Positions 25,033 through 37,370 of a stretch of 64,000 nucleotides of DNA are shown here, one piece after another. The notes below the pieces were generated by a model that had not been told where the DNA came from, ran no database searches, and saw nothing but the letters and a program-made list of their open reading frames with translations. Source of the DNA: Undibacterium piscinae (GTDB lineage Bacteria > Pseudomonadota > Gammaproteobacteria > Burkholderiales > Burkholderiaceae_D); contig CP051152.1 in assembly GCA_003970805.2 (NCBI GenBank), positions 558,001 through 622,000 on the forward strand, in the 5' to 3' direction. How positions within the stretch are numbered: the stretch's first letter is position 1; each line of letters starts with the position of its first letter. A program made the position numbers and the translations under genes.

Positions 25033-26277
25033 TTATTGTGCAGCTAAATTTTTTGTGAAGGCGACGATGCGCTGCGCCGCTTCCATGCACTCGGCCACTT
25101 CCGCAACCAGTGCCATGCGTATGCGGCCTTCGCCGGGATTGACGCCGTGAGCGTCGCGCGCCAGATAACTGCCTGGCAAAACCGTCACATTGTATTCTTG
25201 GTACAGGCGTTTTGCGAATTCCGTATCGGAAATGTTTACCAGCTTATCGACCTTTGCCCAAAGATAGAAGGCGGCATCGGGCAAATTAACATCGAGCACT
25301 TCCTGCAAGAGTGGCGTTACCTGTGCAAATTTCTGCACATACAGGTCTCGATTATCCTGCACATGTTGTTCGTCATTCCAGGCTGCAATCGATGCGGACT
25401 GTATGCTAGGGCACATGGCGCTGCCATGATAGGTGCGGTACAGCAGGAATTGCTTGATGATGGCGGCGTCGCCGGCAACAAAGCCTGAGCGCATACCCGG
25501 AACATTCGAGCGTTTTGAAAGACTGGACAAAGTGATGAGGCGAGGGTAGTTGTCACGACCCAGCATACGCGCCGCTTGCAAGCTACCTAATGGTGGTTCA
25601 TCCTTAAAGTAAATTTCGGAATAGCATTCATCAGCGGCAATCACGAAGCCATAGCGATCCGATAGCGCAAATAACTCTTCCCAATCTTGCAGGGTAAGTA
25701 CTGCACCGGTAGGGTTCCCCGGAGAGCAAATGTAAAGCAGTTGAACGCGACGCCAGATTTCCTCAGGAATACTTTTGTAATTAGGCGCAAAATTACGCGC
25801 CGGGTCAGCATTGGCAAAATAGGGCTCGGCACCCGCGAGGTAGGCTGCACCTTCGTAAATCTGGTAAAACGGATTCGGGCACAAGACCAATGGCGTACCG
25901 TGTTCATTTTTACTTGGATCTATCACGGTCTGCGCCAGTGAAAACAAAGCCTCACGGGAACCGTTGACCGGCAGTATTTCTGTTGCCGGATTTAAGCCAG
26001 GTATACCATAGCGGCGCGCCAACCAGCCAGAGATAGCAATGCGCAACGCGTCGGCGCCGGCGGTGGACGGGTAACTTGCCAAACCATCGAGATGCTCTGT
26101 GACTGCGGCACGAATAAAAGAGGGCGTCGGATGCTTTGGCTCTCCTAAACCTAAGCTAATCGCTTTATAGGCGGGATTTGGCGTAATTCCGGCGAACAGT
26201 TGCTTGAGTTTTTCAAACGGATAAGGTTGCAGTTTATGTAGAAAAGGATTCACTGAAGGCTTCAATAAGGAGTTCAC
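25033..26277 (-). CDS. dapC: succinyldiaminopimelate transaminase
   Basis: PLP-dependent class I/II aminotransferase making N-succinyl-LL-diaminopimelate from the keto acid and glutamate. 414 residues; substrate and cofactor segments ISLGLGEPKHPTPSF, PGNPTGAV, ADECYSEIY, and the PLP lysine in LSSLSKRSNVPGMRSGFVAGD. The first gene of the minus-strand dap run; its upstream region is the 357-base divergent gap shared with smc. The start is uncertain by a few codons: MNSLLKPSVNPFL precedes the conserved LQPYPFEKLK. Confidence 0.92.
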   Translation of the reverse strand: MNSLLKPSVNPFLHKLQPYPFEKLKQLFAGITPNPAYKAISLGLGEPKHPTPSFIRAAVTEHLDGLASYPSTAGADALRIAISGWLARRYGIPGLNPATEILPVNGSREALFSLAQTVIDPSKNEHGTPLVLCPNPFYQIYEGAAYLAGAEPYFANADPARNFAPNYKSIPEEIWRRVQLLYICSPGNPTGAVLTLQDWEELFALSDRYGFVIAADECYSEIYFKDEPPLGSLQAARMLGRDNYPRLITLSSLSKRSNVPGMRSGFVAGDAAIIKQFLLYRTYHGSAMCPSIQSASIAAWNDEQHVQDNRDLYVQKFAQVTPLLQEVLDVNLPDAAFYLWAKVDKLVNISDTEFAKRLYQEYNVTVLPGSYLARDAHGVNPGEGRIRMALVAEVAECMEAAQRIVAFTKNLAAQ

Positions 26278-26634
26278 TAATGGGGCACGAACAATTGTTA
26301 ATCAGGAGTTTTAATTGAGATAATGCAATTGACAATCATGATGGGCCATTTTTGGTGGCGACACTCTTATCTTTATGTGGATATTTGCCGTATTATACCG
26401 CCCTCCTTCTTAGTCGAAGTGAGTGAGACTTAAAGTTTGAATAAAGTTTGAATAAAAATTTTTATTAAATTGCATTCAATGTTGAAAATGAAAAAAACGA
26501 TAGTCGTCAAAATGATATGATGTTTAGGCTTGATTACCTGATAAGGAATTTCATTGCCCATGAACTGTTTGCATAGTCTTAGTTGCAGGGCGGTTTATCT
26601 GTATCTATTTTAAAAGAACATAAATTTAAATAAC
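26278..26634. other. divergent promoter region between dapC and smc
   Basis: About 357 AT-rich bases with no gene. A direct repeat (TAAAGTTTGAA twice, near 26431-26453) is visible. Promoters for both directions must lie here, but no box pair stands out enough to call. Confidence 0.5.
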
Positions 26635-29600
26635 GTGCGCTTATCTTCTATTAAATTGTCAGGTTTCAAATCCTTCGTGGATCCCACACACTTCCAGGTG
26701 CCTGGCCAACTGGTGGGCGTACTCGGGCCAAATGGTTGCGGAAAGTCAAACATCATTGATGCGGTGCGCTGGGTTTTGGGCGAATCTAAAGCTTCCGAGT
26801 TGCGCGGAGAGTCTATGCAGGACGTTATTTTTAACGGATCAACGCATAGAAAACCGGCCGGCCGGGCGGCGGTTGAGCTGGTGTTCGACAATAGTCTGGG
26901 CAAGGCAGCGGGGCAGTGGGGGCAGTATGCGGAAATTGCCGTCAAGCGTACTCTGACCCGCGACGGTACTTCGACATACTATATCAACGGGCAACCGGTA
27001 CGACGTCGCGATATTCAGGATATCTTTCTGGGTACGGGCTTGGGGCCGCGCGCTTACGCGATTATCGGTCAAGGCATGATTTCCCGCATTATCGAGGCTA
27101 GACCCGAAGAATTGCGTATTTTCCTCGAAGAAGCTGCCGGTGTCTCGCGCTATAAAGAGCGTAGGCGGGAAACTGAAAACCGGATTCACGACACCAATGA
27201 AAATCTGGTGCGGGTTGAAGATATTTTGCGCGAACTCAATGCCAATCTGGAAAAGCTGGAAGCGCAAGCGGCTGTGGCAAATAAATTCCATTCCTTGCAG
27301 GCGGATCAGGAAGAGAAACAAAAATTATTATGGTTGCTGCGTAAAAAAGAGGCGGCGGCAGAGCAGCAGAAACATTTTGTCGAGATCGAAAAGACTCAAC
27401 TCGACCTTGAAGAGCAAACCGCGAAACTGCGCCATACCGAGCTCGAACTTGATCAGATGCGACAGGCACATTATGCGGTGGGCGACAAAATGCATCAGGC
27501 CCAAGGCCATTTGTATCAAACCAATGCCGAAGTAGGCAGCCTGGAGGCAGAGATTAAGTTTGTCATCGAGTCGCGCACCCGTCTGCAAGCCCAATTGCAG
27601 TCATTGACCGTACAGCGTGAACAGTGGCAACGTCAGGGTCAGCAATTTCACGATGATCTGGCAGAGGTAGAAATTCAGGTGGAAGAATTAGCCCTGCGCT
27701 CTGAGCAGGCGCAGGAAATTGCGCAGCAGCAAAATGACAAATTGCCCGAGCTAGAGCAAGTCTGGCGTACGGCGCAAAGCAAATCTACCGAATCACGCGC
27801 CAAAATCATGCAATGCCAGCAGCAGATTGAACTGGAGTCGGCGCAGCAGCGCAATGCCTCCAATATTCTGAATGGCCTGGCATCGCGGCGCGAACGTCTG
27901 GCGCAGGAAAAGCAAGGCTTGCAGCTACCTGACACCGAACACCTGCAAAATCTGGCGATGCAGGTAGAAGAAAAAAAAACAGGTGCTGGAAGAGTCCACG
28001 ATGCAGCTGGAAGAGGCGCAGGAACGTCTGCCGCAACTGGAAGAGGAACGGCGCACTGCGCACACAACAAGCTAATCAGGACGCCGCCCAGTTCGCGCAA
28101 CTGGACGCGCGATTGATGGCATTGAAATCCTTACAGGAAAAAGTACAGAGCCAGGGCAAGGTACAGCCGTGGCTGGACAAGCACGAACTTGGCAACTTGC
28201 CTAAATTATGGAAAAAATTGCATATACAGGCAGGCTGGGAGGCCGCGCTGGAAGCAGTTTTGCGCGAGCGTACCGCTGCCCTTGAGGTCTCCAATCTGGA
28301 GTGGGCCAAGGCCTTTTTTAACGATGCCCCACCCGGCAAGTTAGCCCTGTATTCACCGGTCATCATAGGCAGTCAGGCTAATACGGTGCCGGGTTTGCGA
28401 CCCTTGATCGATCTTTTGCAACTTAATGATGCAGGTCTGCGCAGTTTGCTGCAGGATTGGTTGCATCAAGTCTATATCGCGGAAGATGCCGCCACGGCCT
28501 TCATGGAGAGGTCAAAGTTACCTCAGGGCGCCTGTTTTGTTACCAGGCAAGGTCATGTCATCACCCAAAGCAGCGTGCGTTTTTATGCCGCTGATTCCGA
28601 GCAGGATGGCGTGTTAGCACGGCAACAGGAAATTGACAACGTCGGTAAGCAATGCCGCGCGCAACAATTACTTTCGGAAGAAGGCAAAACACGGGTGGTG
28701 AGGGCGGAGTCGCTATACACCCAGGCTAGCGTGTCTTTGCAGGAATTGCGCCTGCGGGTTGCCAGCGTTACCCAGGCCGTCCATGCGCAACAGATAGAAT
28801 TGATGAAGCTCTCCGAGGTTCAGGAACGCTTTAACCAGCGCAGCACGCAAATTTCTGCCGATTTGGCTGAAATCGCTGGGCAAGAGAGTGATCAGCAGCA
28901 AGCTCGTGCCGAGTCCGAAGAGAAATTCGAGATGCTCGATATGGAACTGGCCGAACTACAAGAGAGCCACGAGGACGGACAAACTTTTTACCTGGAAAAA
29001 GAGCAGCAACTTAATGACGCCCGCTTGCGTTTGCGTGATCTGGAATTGGCTGCGCAAGAGATAGCCTTTGCCGAAAAGACCCAGCGCAATAAAATTGATG
29101 AATTAAAGCGCAGCAGCGCCACGGCAAAAGAGCAGGCCGAGCAATTATTTGTCACTATGCAGCAAGGCCGACTTGAGCTTGAAACCATGGATGACCAAAC
29201 GGCGTTGGCAGGTTTGCAGTCTTTGCTCGATAAACGCACTGATCAAGAGCGGATATTGGCCGATGCCAGACATGAGCTCGATCAGATTACGCAAAAACTA
29301 CGTCAGTCTGATGATGCCAAAGCACAAATTGAACGTAGTCTGCAGCCGCAACGTGACCGCATTATGGAACTGCAACTGAAGGAGCAGGCTGCGCGCTTGA
29401 GTCAGGAACAGTATGCCGAACAATTAGCCAATTTTGAGGTCGATGAAGCCGCTTTGGAGCTGAAACTGCACGCAGAGATGAAGGCGTCGTATTTGCAGGG
29501 CGAACTGACCCGACTTGGAAATGCGATCACGGCATTGGGTGCTGTGAATATGGCTGCGCTTGACGAATTAACGCAAGCCAACGAGCGCAAGGTATTTCTT

Positions 29601-30162
29601 GATGCACAGTTTGCTGATTTGACTGAAGCAATTACCACCCTGCAAGACGCCATACATAGAATTGATATAGAAACGCGTGACCTGTTGCAAGACACGTTTG
29701 ATAAGGTCAACCACCATTTTGCCGAATTATTCCCGATACTGTTTGGTGGCGGGCAGGCGAAATTAATCATGACTGGTGACGAGATACTCGATTCCGGCGT
29801 ACAGGTCATGGCGCAACCGCCAGGCAAAAAAAATGCCACGATCCATTTACTGTCCGGTGGTGAAAAAGCCCTGACCGCGACCGCCTTGGTGTTCTCTATG
29901 TTCCAGTTAAATCCGGCGCCGTTTTGCCTGCTTGACGAGGTCGATGCGCCGCTGGATGACTCTAATACTGAACGCTTCTGCAATATGGTTAAGCGTATGT
30001 CAAAAAATACCCAGTTTTTGTTCATCTCCCACAATAAAAATTGCAATGGAAATGGCGCAGCAACTCATAGGCGTTACCATGCAAGAGCAGGGAGTTTCTC
30101 GAATTGTTGCGGTAGATATGGAATCGGCCGCAAATTTAGTAGGTGAGGTACAAGCAGCATGA
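26635..30162 (+). pseudogene. smc: chromosome segregation protein SMC, frame interrupted three times
   Basis: Structural maintenance of chromosomes ATPase that compacts and separates the nucleoid. N-terminal head with Walker A GVLGPNGCGKSNI, Q-loop region, long coiled coil, hinge near 28,150-28,600, second coiled coil, and the C-terminal head with signature LLSGGEKALTATAL and Walker B CLLDEVDAPLDD. As given, the frame breaks at an A9 run (27971-27979), near 28055, and at an A5 run (30037-30041). Each reads as one extra base; together they restore the frame. The corrected protein would be about 1,174 residues, normal for the family, and its TGA overlaps zipA by four bases. Real decay or sequencing error. 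Confidence 0.88.
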
Positions 30163-31252
30163 CAGATCTTGAATTGAGTCTATTGGCGATAGGCGGCACC
30201 TTTGTCGCTGGCGTAGTCGTTTTCAATAAGTGGCAAGAATACAAAGCGCGAAAAAGCGTTGATCAGGCATTTTCTGGTGGACATGACGATGTGCTGATGA
30301 ATCCTGATGCGCGTGAGGAAATGCACGACCTGCGCAGCCGGCATGAGCCGCATTTTGATAACCAGGCAGAAGGCGATGACTCTGGCTCCGAGGCAGAATC
30401 CGGGGTGAATCGTGCCAATGCCAACTCCTCGGAGTTGAACCCGTCTCAGCCGGCAAAAGAGCTTCCTGTCGATGAATTGATAGACTGCATCATTCCGTTT
30501 GAATTTGAAACACCAACCCGCGGTGTGAAAAACTGCTGACGGAAATTAGCGGCCTAAGGTATGTGGGCAAAAAACCTGTGCATTTTATCGGATTGACTCA
30601 GGATGGCACGCGGGAAGTGATTGGCCATGGCGGTGTATTCACGGGAATGTTTGCCGGGGTACAGATGGTAAGTCGTGCCGGACCTTTAAACGAACTCGAA
30701 TATTCCGAGTTTGTCACTAAGTTGCGTGAGATTTCGGACAAATTGAACGCTTACTCTGACATTCCTGACATGAATCTCGTGATGGCGACCTCAAGGGATT
30801 TGCATCAGTTCGTTTCCGAGCATGATGCGCAACTGAGCGTCAACATCCTCGCTAATGGCGCACCGTGGGCAATTAACACCTTGCTGTCGGCGCTGGAAAA
30901 ACAGGGCTTCGACGTGCGTCCGGATGGTCGTTTGGTGATGTCGGACGGTGATGGCGGTAGTTTATTTACCTTATCGACCAATGTCAGCATGGGCGAGGCG
31001 GTGACTTCACGCCTGACCCTGCTACTTGACGTACCTTGCGTCGCGCCAGACCGCGATGGCTTCGGTGCGATGTCGGCCTGTGCCAGGTCCCTGTCTACCC
31101 GTCTTGGCGGTACCGTGGTCGACGACAGCAATCAAGCCATCTCAAAAGAGGCGCTCGATGAAATCGCCGGGCAGGTCGGTGAGTTTTATGCGGCAATGGC
31201 AGAGTCGCAGATTCCTGCAGGTTCGCTGCGAGCGCAAAGATTGTTTAGTTAA
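30159..31252 (+). pseudogene. zipA: cell division protein ZipA, frameshifted
   Basis: ZipA tethers FtsZ to the membrane at the division site. N-terminal single membrane span (LSLLAIGGTFVAGVVVF), basic patch (KWQEYKARKS), acidic/Pro/Ser linker, and the C-terminal FtsZ-binding ZipA_C domain (from KKPVHFIGLTQDG to the end). The frame breaks near 30525-30530: the first part ends TRGVKNC and stop, while the other frame continues KLLTEISGLRYVGKKPVHF. A missing G or two extra bases in GGTGTGAAAAA would explain it. Joined length is about 364 residues. Order smc-zipA-ligA is typical of betaproteobacteria. Confidence 0.85.
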
Positions 31253-33331
<2,079 letters not shown>

Positions 33332-33494
33332 AGTAGCTTATCAGTGGTGCGATTCTATGTTCGATGGCCATTCGCATTAACTTCAGGCAGGCAATTGGTC
33401 GAACCGCTTATTTGAAATAATAAAAATCGACGGCCATGATCAAACTGCGGCCAAACTACGGTCAAACCCCTATGCGTAACAAAGGAGACTTACC

Positions 33495-34028
33495 ATGATT
33501 TACCCGATACTGAAAATGGGCGATGCGCGACTGTTACGCGTTGCCGAACCGGTACTGGAAACGAACACGCCGCAATTGCATCAATTAGTGAACGATATGT
33601 TCGCCACTATGGCCGAGGCTAATGGCGCTGGGCTAGCGGCACCGCAAATCGGCGTTAACCTGCAACTGGTGATTTTTGGATTCAAGGATAACGCGCGCTA
33701 TCCCGATGCGCCTACCGTGCCCGAGACGGTGCTGATCAATCCTGTGTTGACACCTTTATCCGAAGACATGGAAGAGGCTTGGGAGGGTTGCCTGTCGGTG
33801 CCTGGCATGCGCGGACTAGTGCCGCGCTGGACCAAGTTACGCTATGAAGGTGTGGACCAGTTCGGTAAAAAAATCTGCCGCGAAGTCGACGGGTTTCACG
33901 CTCGCGTAGTTCAGCATGAATGCGATCATCTCAATGGCGTACTTTACCCTATGCGTATCAGGGATCTGGCGCAGTTTGGATATACTGAGGTGCTCTTTCC
34001 TCAGATGGACCCGAATGAGGACGATTGA
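33495..34028 (+). CDS. def: peptide deformylase
   Basis: Removes the formyl group from nascent proteins; a metal-dependent hydrolase. 177 residues with the three diagnostic motifs: [22 protein letters not shown] (metal Cys) and [12 protein letters not shown] (metal His pair and catalytic Glu). Start ATG 33495 after AAAGGAGACTTACC, a strong ribosome binding site. No fmt partner is beside it, so it is likely a second or stand-alone deformylase of the [10 protein letters not shown] type common in betaproteobacteria. Confidence 0.95.
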   Translation: MIYPILKMGDARLLRVAEPVLETNTPQLHQLVNDMFATMAEANGAGLAAPQIGVNLQLVIFGFKDNARYPDAPTVPETVLINPVLTPLSEDMEEAWEGCLSVPGMRGLVPRWTKLRYEGVDQFGKKICREVDGFHARVVQHECDHLNGVLYPMRIRDLAQFGYTEVLFPQMDPNEDD

Positions 34029-34207
34029 AATCGAAAAGGGACAAATTTAGAGGGGGAAATTAAGACAGTTTGAGAGTTGCCGGCATTTTTATCAATTAAC
34101 GGGCAAACTCTCAACGACGGCGATAAACAAAGTTCAGGCAAGTTTCAGGATAGGACCAGTCGCTCCGAAATCATACTTAAGATCAATGTGCAGTCTCAGA
34201 GCTGAGT
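34029..34207. other. gap after def
   Basis: No gene is seen between def and the small minus-strand gene at 34208, and none between 34319 and 34537 before the RIO kinase. Confidence 0.5.
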
Positions 34208-34318
34208 TTATTGACGCTTAGACGCCTCTTTCTTAATTTTTTTTGCTTCTTTTTTTTCTTTTGGTGATTTGGCTGGTTCTTTTTTTACCGCTTTTTTACT
34301 GTCTTGTGCTTTGCTCAT
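34208..34318 (-). CDS. 36-residue Lys-rich small protein
   Basis: A short frame beginning MSKAQDSKKAVKKEPAKSP and ending KKEASKRQ, with 15 Lys of 36 residues and charge-balancing Glu. CAGGAG sits about eight bases before the ATG, which is what decides the call, together with the strong Lys/Ala/Glu composition that random sequence would not give. It resembles the short Lys/Ala/Pro-rich nucleic-acid-associated tails seen in betaproteobacteria, but no defined family is recognised. It stands alone, opposite in direction to def and the RIO kinase. Confidence 0.6.
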   Translation of the reverse strand: MSKAQDSKKAVKKEPAKSPKEKKEAKKIKKEASKRQ

Positions 34319-34537
34319 GATGTTGCTCCTGGCTTGGTGAATTAAGAACGCTATGTTTGTAACTAGATCGTGGTTATATTGCGCTTATCGTACGCTTTCA
34401 TTATAGATCAGACAGACGTACTAGCGTGCATCTTGATACTATTCGTTGTCACGAGTTCTAGAGCAATCTGAGTAGTCGATTGTTTTACATTGTTTAGTCA
34501 CCGTCTAACTCTAACTATTCGAATTTTTTATCCATTA

Positions 34538-35365
34538 ATGAAAACACCCAAAAGAATTCAACCGCTGATCGAAGAGGGCTTGGTAGATGAAGTGATGCGC
34601 CAACTCATGAGCGGTAAGGAAGCGACCGTTTATGTAGTGCGATGTGGCGAAGAAATTCGTTGCGCCAAAGTGTACAAAGAGGCTAGCCAGCGTAGTTTTA
34701 GGCAAGCGGCCTCGTATCAGGAAGGCCGTAAGGTCAAGAATAGCCGGCAGGCGCGCGCCATGGAAAAAGGCACCAACTACGGTCGCAAGATGCAGGAAGA
34801 AGCCTGGCAGAATGCCGAGGTAGATGCCTTGTATAGGCTTGCAGCGGCTGGCGTCAGGGTACCTAAGCCATACATTTGCTTTGAAGGCGTACTGCTGATG
34901 GACCTCGTTACCGATGAGTCCGGAAATGCCGCGCCGCGTCTTAATGACGTGGAATTAAGCGAACAACAGGCGCTTAATTATCATGCGCAACTAGTGAGGC
35001 AGGTAGTTCTGATGCTCTGCGCCGGTGTAATACATGGGGATTTATCAGAATTTAATATTCTGGTTGATGGGGATGGCCCCGTCATCATTGATTTGCCGCA
35101 AGCGATAGATGCTGCCAGCAATACGGAAGCGGCGGTACTGCTGGAACGTGATGTCAACAATCTAGCCAGCTATTTCAGCCAATATGCACCGCAACTTAAG
35201 CATACCCAATATGGTAAGGAAATCTGGTTACTGTATACGGCCGGCTTGCTCAGTCCCGATAGCCAACTCACCGGGCGGGTCGCCGCAGATAAACGGCCCG
35301 CTAACGTTGCTGCAAGCAATGAAGCTGGTACACGGCCACGTGCCGCGCACCGGGCGGGTCGCTGA
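34538..35365 (+). CDS. RIO1-like serine/threonine protein kinase
   Basis: Bacterial RIO-type atypical kinase. From ATG 34538 (KTPKRIQPLIEEGLVDEV) it has 275 residues. The flexible loop and ATP-site Lys are in KEATVYVVRCGEEIRCAKVYKE (split: KEATVYVV, then CAKVY), the catalytic loop is HGDLSEFNILV (Asp and Asn), and the metal Asp is in IIDLPQA. The substrate in bacteria is unknown. The last 30 residues (ADKRPANVAASNEAG, then RPRAAHRAGR) look unlike the family, and the DNA there is partly duplicated (see the repeat at 35270), so the tail may have been altered. Confidence 0.85.
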   Translation: MKTPKRIQPLIEEGLVDEVMRQLMSGKEATVYVVRCGEEIRCAKVYKEASQRSFRQAASYQEGRKVKNSRQARAMEKGTNYGRKMQEEAWQNAEVDALYRLAAAGVRVPKPYICFEGVLLMDLVTDESGNAAPRLNDVELSEQQALNYHAQLVRQVVLMLCAGVIHGDLSEFNILVDGDGPVIIDLPQAIDAASNTEAAVLLERDVNNLASYFSQYAPQLKHTQYGKEIWLLYTAGLLSPDSQLTGRVAADKRPANVAASNEAGTRPRAAHRAGR

Positions 35366-35382
35366 ATAGATAGACGGCCCAC
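35270..35382 (+). repeat. imperfect direct repeat at the RIO kinase 3' end
   Basis: A unit beginning ACCGGGCGGGTCGC occurs at about 35270 and again at about 35348; the following 20 bases are related in both (AGATAAACGGCCCGC and AGATAGACGGCCCACC). The second copy covers the stop codon. Confidence 0.6.
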
Positions 35383-35429
35383 CTCGTGGCGTGCTGCTTT
35401 GACGAATCGGTTCACGTCATTATGCAAAC

Positions 35430-35950
35430 GTCACCGATTCCAGACGAGCGAAAAAATTTGAACAAATTCGCAGTAAAATCCTTGATTTACTGGTTGCCAT
35501 CAGACACCGCCGTCCAATTGGAAGCGATTGTACATTGGCTGGCCAATTGCAACAACTTAATCCTGGCCATGTTGTGTAGTGTTCTGCTATTAGATGGAAC
35601 CGGAAGGCCCAAACTGCTCCATCTCGGCCAATGTATCGCGCGCGAGTTTACCGGACTTTTACAACGCCGCCATCAATGGCATACCAGTAGGCGAAGGCAT
35701 TGCCGATTCCTGCGCTTACCGCGGCGTTCACCGCTCAACGCTTATCGTAATAGTGAGTTGATATTTACAACGCCATCCATATTGACCCCTTACAAGGATA
35801 TTACTGGATCGCGTGGAAGCCGGCTTAGGGCGCTTGCTGGTCGCAACCGATATTTTCCTCCTCCGGCATGGTTGTAGGCACCTTTGCATCTATCACCATG
35901 ACGCCAGCACCCCCATGGCCAGTAGTTTTGGTCGATCTGGAAAATATTGC
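35430..35950 (+). pseudogene. remnant of a GAF-domain sensor protein
   Basis: Pieces of one GAF domain are spread over different frames in order: CSVLLLDGTGRPKLLHL (near 35580), then SLPDFYNAAINGIPVGEGIADS (two parts: SLPDFYNAAINGIPVGEG and ADSCAYRG, near 35645-35720), then YYWIAWKPA (near 35800), ACWSQPIFSSSGMVVGTFA (near 35830-35885) and YHHDASTPMASSF (near 35895). This is the usual order of GAF domains in GGDEF/EAL or histidine-kinase sensors, where ACWSxPI and GxxxGTFA are typical. Several frameshifts and stops separate the pieces and no output domain remains. A 163-codon open frame across it is not a real gene. Confidence 0.65.
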
Positions 35951-35994
35951 GAATAGAGAAATATGGCGCGAAAACACAGAAACACTTGGCGATT

Positions 35995-36485
35995 ATTGAC
36001 TGGTCGATCTCAAACATGGGATTGGGACGGTGTTCATTTTGAGATGTTGCACCCTTCGCCATCTGCAGCCAGTTATGACAGCATCAAATGGAAACCAAAT
36101 GCGTGATAGTTGCACACTTAAAATCTCGACCGATAAGTATTCGATACTCTTGCCCGGCGACATAGAAGCGGCGCAGGAAAAGGAATTGCTCAATACTGTG
36201 CCGGCTAAGTTAGCCGCTACCGTATTGCTAGCGCCGCATCACGGTAGCGGCACATCATCAACACCAGAGTTCTTGAAAGCCGTACATCCTGAAGTAGCCT
36301 TATTCCAGCTCGGGTATAGAAATCGCTATCACCACCCTAAGGCGGAGGTATTTGAGCGTTATGCCGATTTTGGAGTGAATCGTCTAAGGACAGACGAAGC
36401 GGGTGCAATCACATTACAATTCGGATCTACTCTAATTATTTCCGAATACCGCACCGAACATGCACGTTACTGGTATCGACGCTGA
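35995..36485 (+). pseudogene. comEC: remnant of DNA uptake channel protein ComEC (C-terminal domain only)
   Basis: ComEC forms the inner-membrane channel for transforming DNA; its C-terminal metallo-beta-lactamase-like domain may process the strand. Here only that end survives: WDWDGVHFEMLHPSPSA in one frame (36017 on), then, after a shift near 36100, SCTLKISTDKYSILLPGDIE, LLAPHHGSGTSSTPEF and HPEVALFQLGYRNRYHHPK to the stop at 36485. The competence domain and membrane region are absent, and GAF-type sequence lies directly upstream. A clear pseudogene. Confidence 0.78.
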
Positions 36486-36520
36486 TATTCAGTGGCTATA
36501 GGTTTGTGCCGCGATCATCT

Positions 36521-37342
36521 ATGACCAGCCAAAACAACAAACCCATACTTCATTTTGCTCATGCCAATAGCTTTCCTTCCGGAACCTATCGACAGATGTT
36601 CGAGCATCTCAATACGCATTATCAGATCAACGCCTTAGAAGTGCATGCGCATAATCCACAGTATCCGGTAACTAACGGTTGGCCGCATCTGGTGCAGGAA
36701 CTGATCGACACTTTGGAGCTAAAGTACAATGACCCGGTGATACTGGTAGGGCATTCGCTAGGCGGCATCTTATCGTTCATGCTCGCGAGTCTGCGACCTG
36801 ACCTGGTGCGTTGCGTAGTGGTACTTGATTCACCTCTGGTCGCAGGATGGCGTGCACTGATATTGCGCCTGTTTAAACGCCTGGATCTGGGGAAAAAATA
36901 CTCACCTGCACGATTTGCCGAGAAGCGCAGAATGCTTTGGAAAGATGCGGACGAAGCGTATCGGCATTTTGCTTCCAAGGAAATGTTCGCTATATGGCCA
37001 CCCGAGGTATTGCGCGACTACCTCAATTGCGGATTAATGCCTCACCCTGAAGGCGTTACTTTGCGTTTTAACCGCGACATCGAAGCGCAAATTTATTTAA
37101 CGCTGCCAGATCATCTGGGCGCAATTGCCCGTCGCGGCCTGCGGGTGCCGGTTGGTTTTGTAGGGGGCACGGAGTCTGTCGAATGCCGTCAGGCAGGCTT
37201 AAAGGCAACTCAAAAACTGGTTGGCAAGCATTTTACAAAAATCGCCGGGGGTCATTTGATTCCTATGGAGGTTCCGGCGCAGACGGCAGCGGCAGTTCAT
37301 GAGATGATTACCTCTTTTGAATTGAAAGTTCAGGATGCTTAA
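36521..37342 (+). CDS. alpha/beta-fold hydrolase
   Basis: Esterase-like alpha/beta hydrolase of 273 residues. The N-terminal strand is ILHFAHANSFPSGTYRQMFEHL; nucleophile elbow VGHSLGG with Ser79; acid residue probably in FVGGTES; catalytic His in AGGHLIPMEVP near the C-terminus. Substrate unknown. The frame opens at 36506, but ATG 36521 is closer to the family start. Its stop overlaps the possible first start of the next gene by eight bases, so the two may be cotranscribed. Confidence 0.82.
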   Translation: MTSQNNKPILHFAHANSFPSGTYRQMFEHLNTHYQINALEVHAHNPQYPVTNGWPHLVQELIDTLELKYNDPVILVGHSLGGILSFMLASLRPDLVRCVVVLDSPLVAGWRALILRLFKRLDLGKKYSPARFAEKRRMLWKDADEAYRHFASKEMFAIWPPEVLRDYLNCGLMPHPEGVTLRFNRDIEAQIYLTLPDHLGAIARRGLRVPVGFVGGTESVECRQAGLKATQKLVGKHFTKIAGGHLIPMEVPAQTAAAVHEMITSFELKVQDA

Positions 37343-37370
37343 GATTTATCCGTTTCCATCTATCCGTTCA

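Noticed and set aside
27971..27979. Programmed frameshift at the A9 run in smc
   Set aside because: Two further shifts would also be needed, one of them outside any slippery run, so error or mutation is simpler.
35386..35877. 163-codon frame after the RIO kinase
   Set aside because: Its translation passes in and out of the GAF-domain frame; the GAF pieces lie in several frames, so the open frame is accidental.
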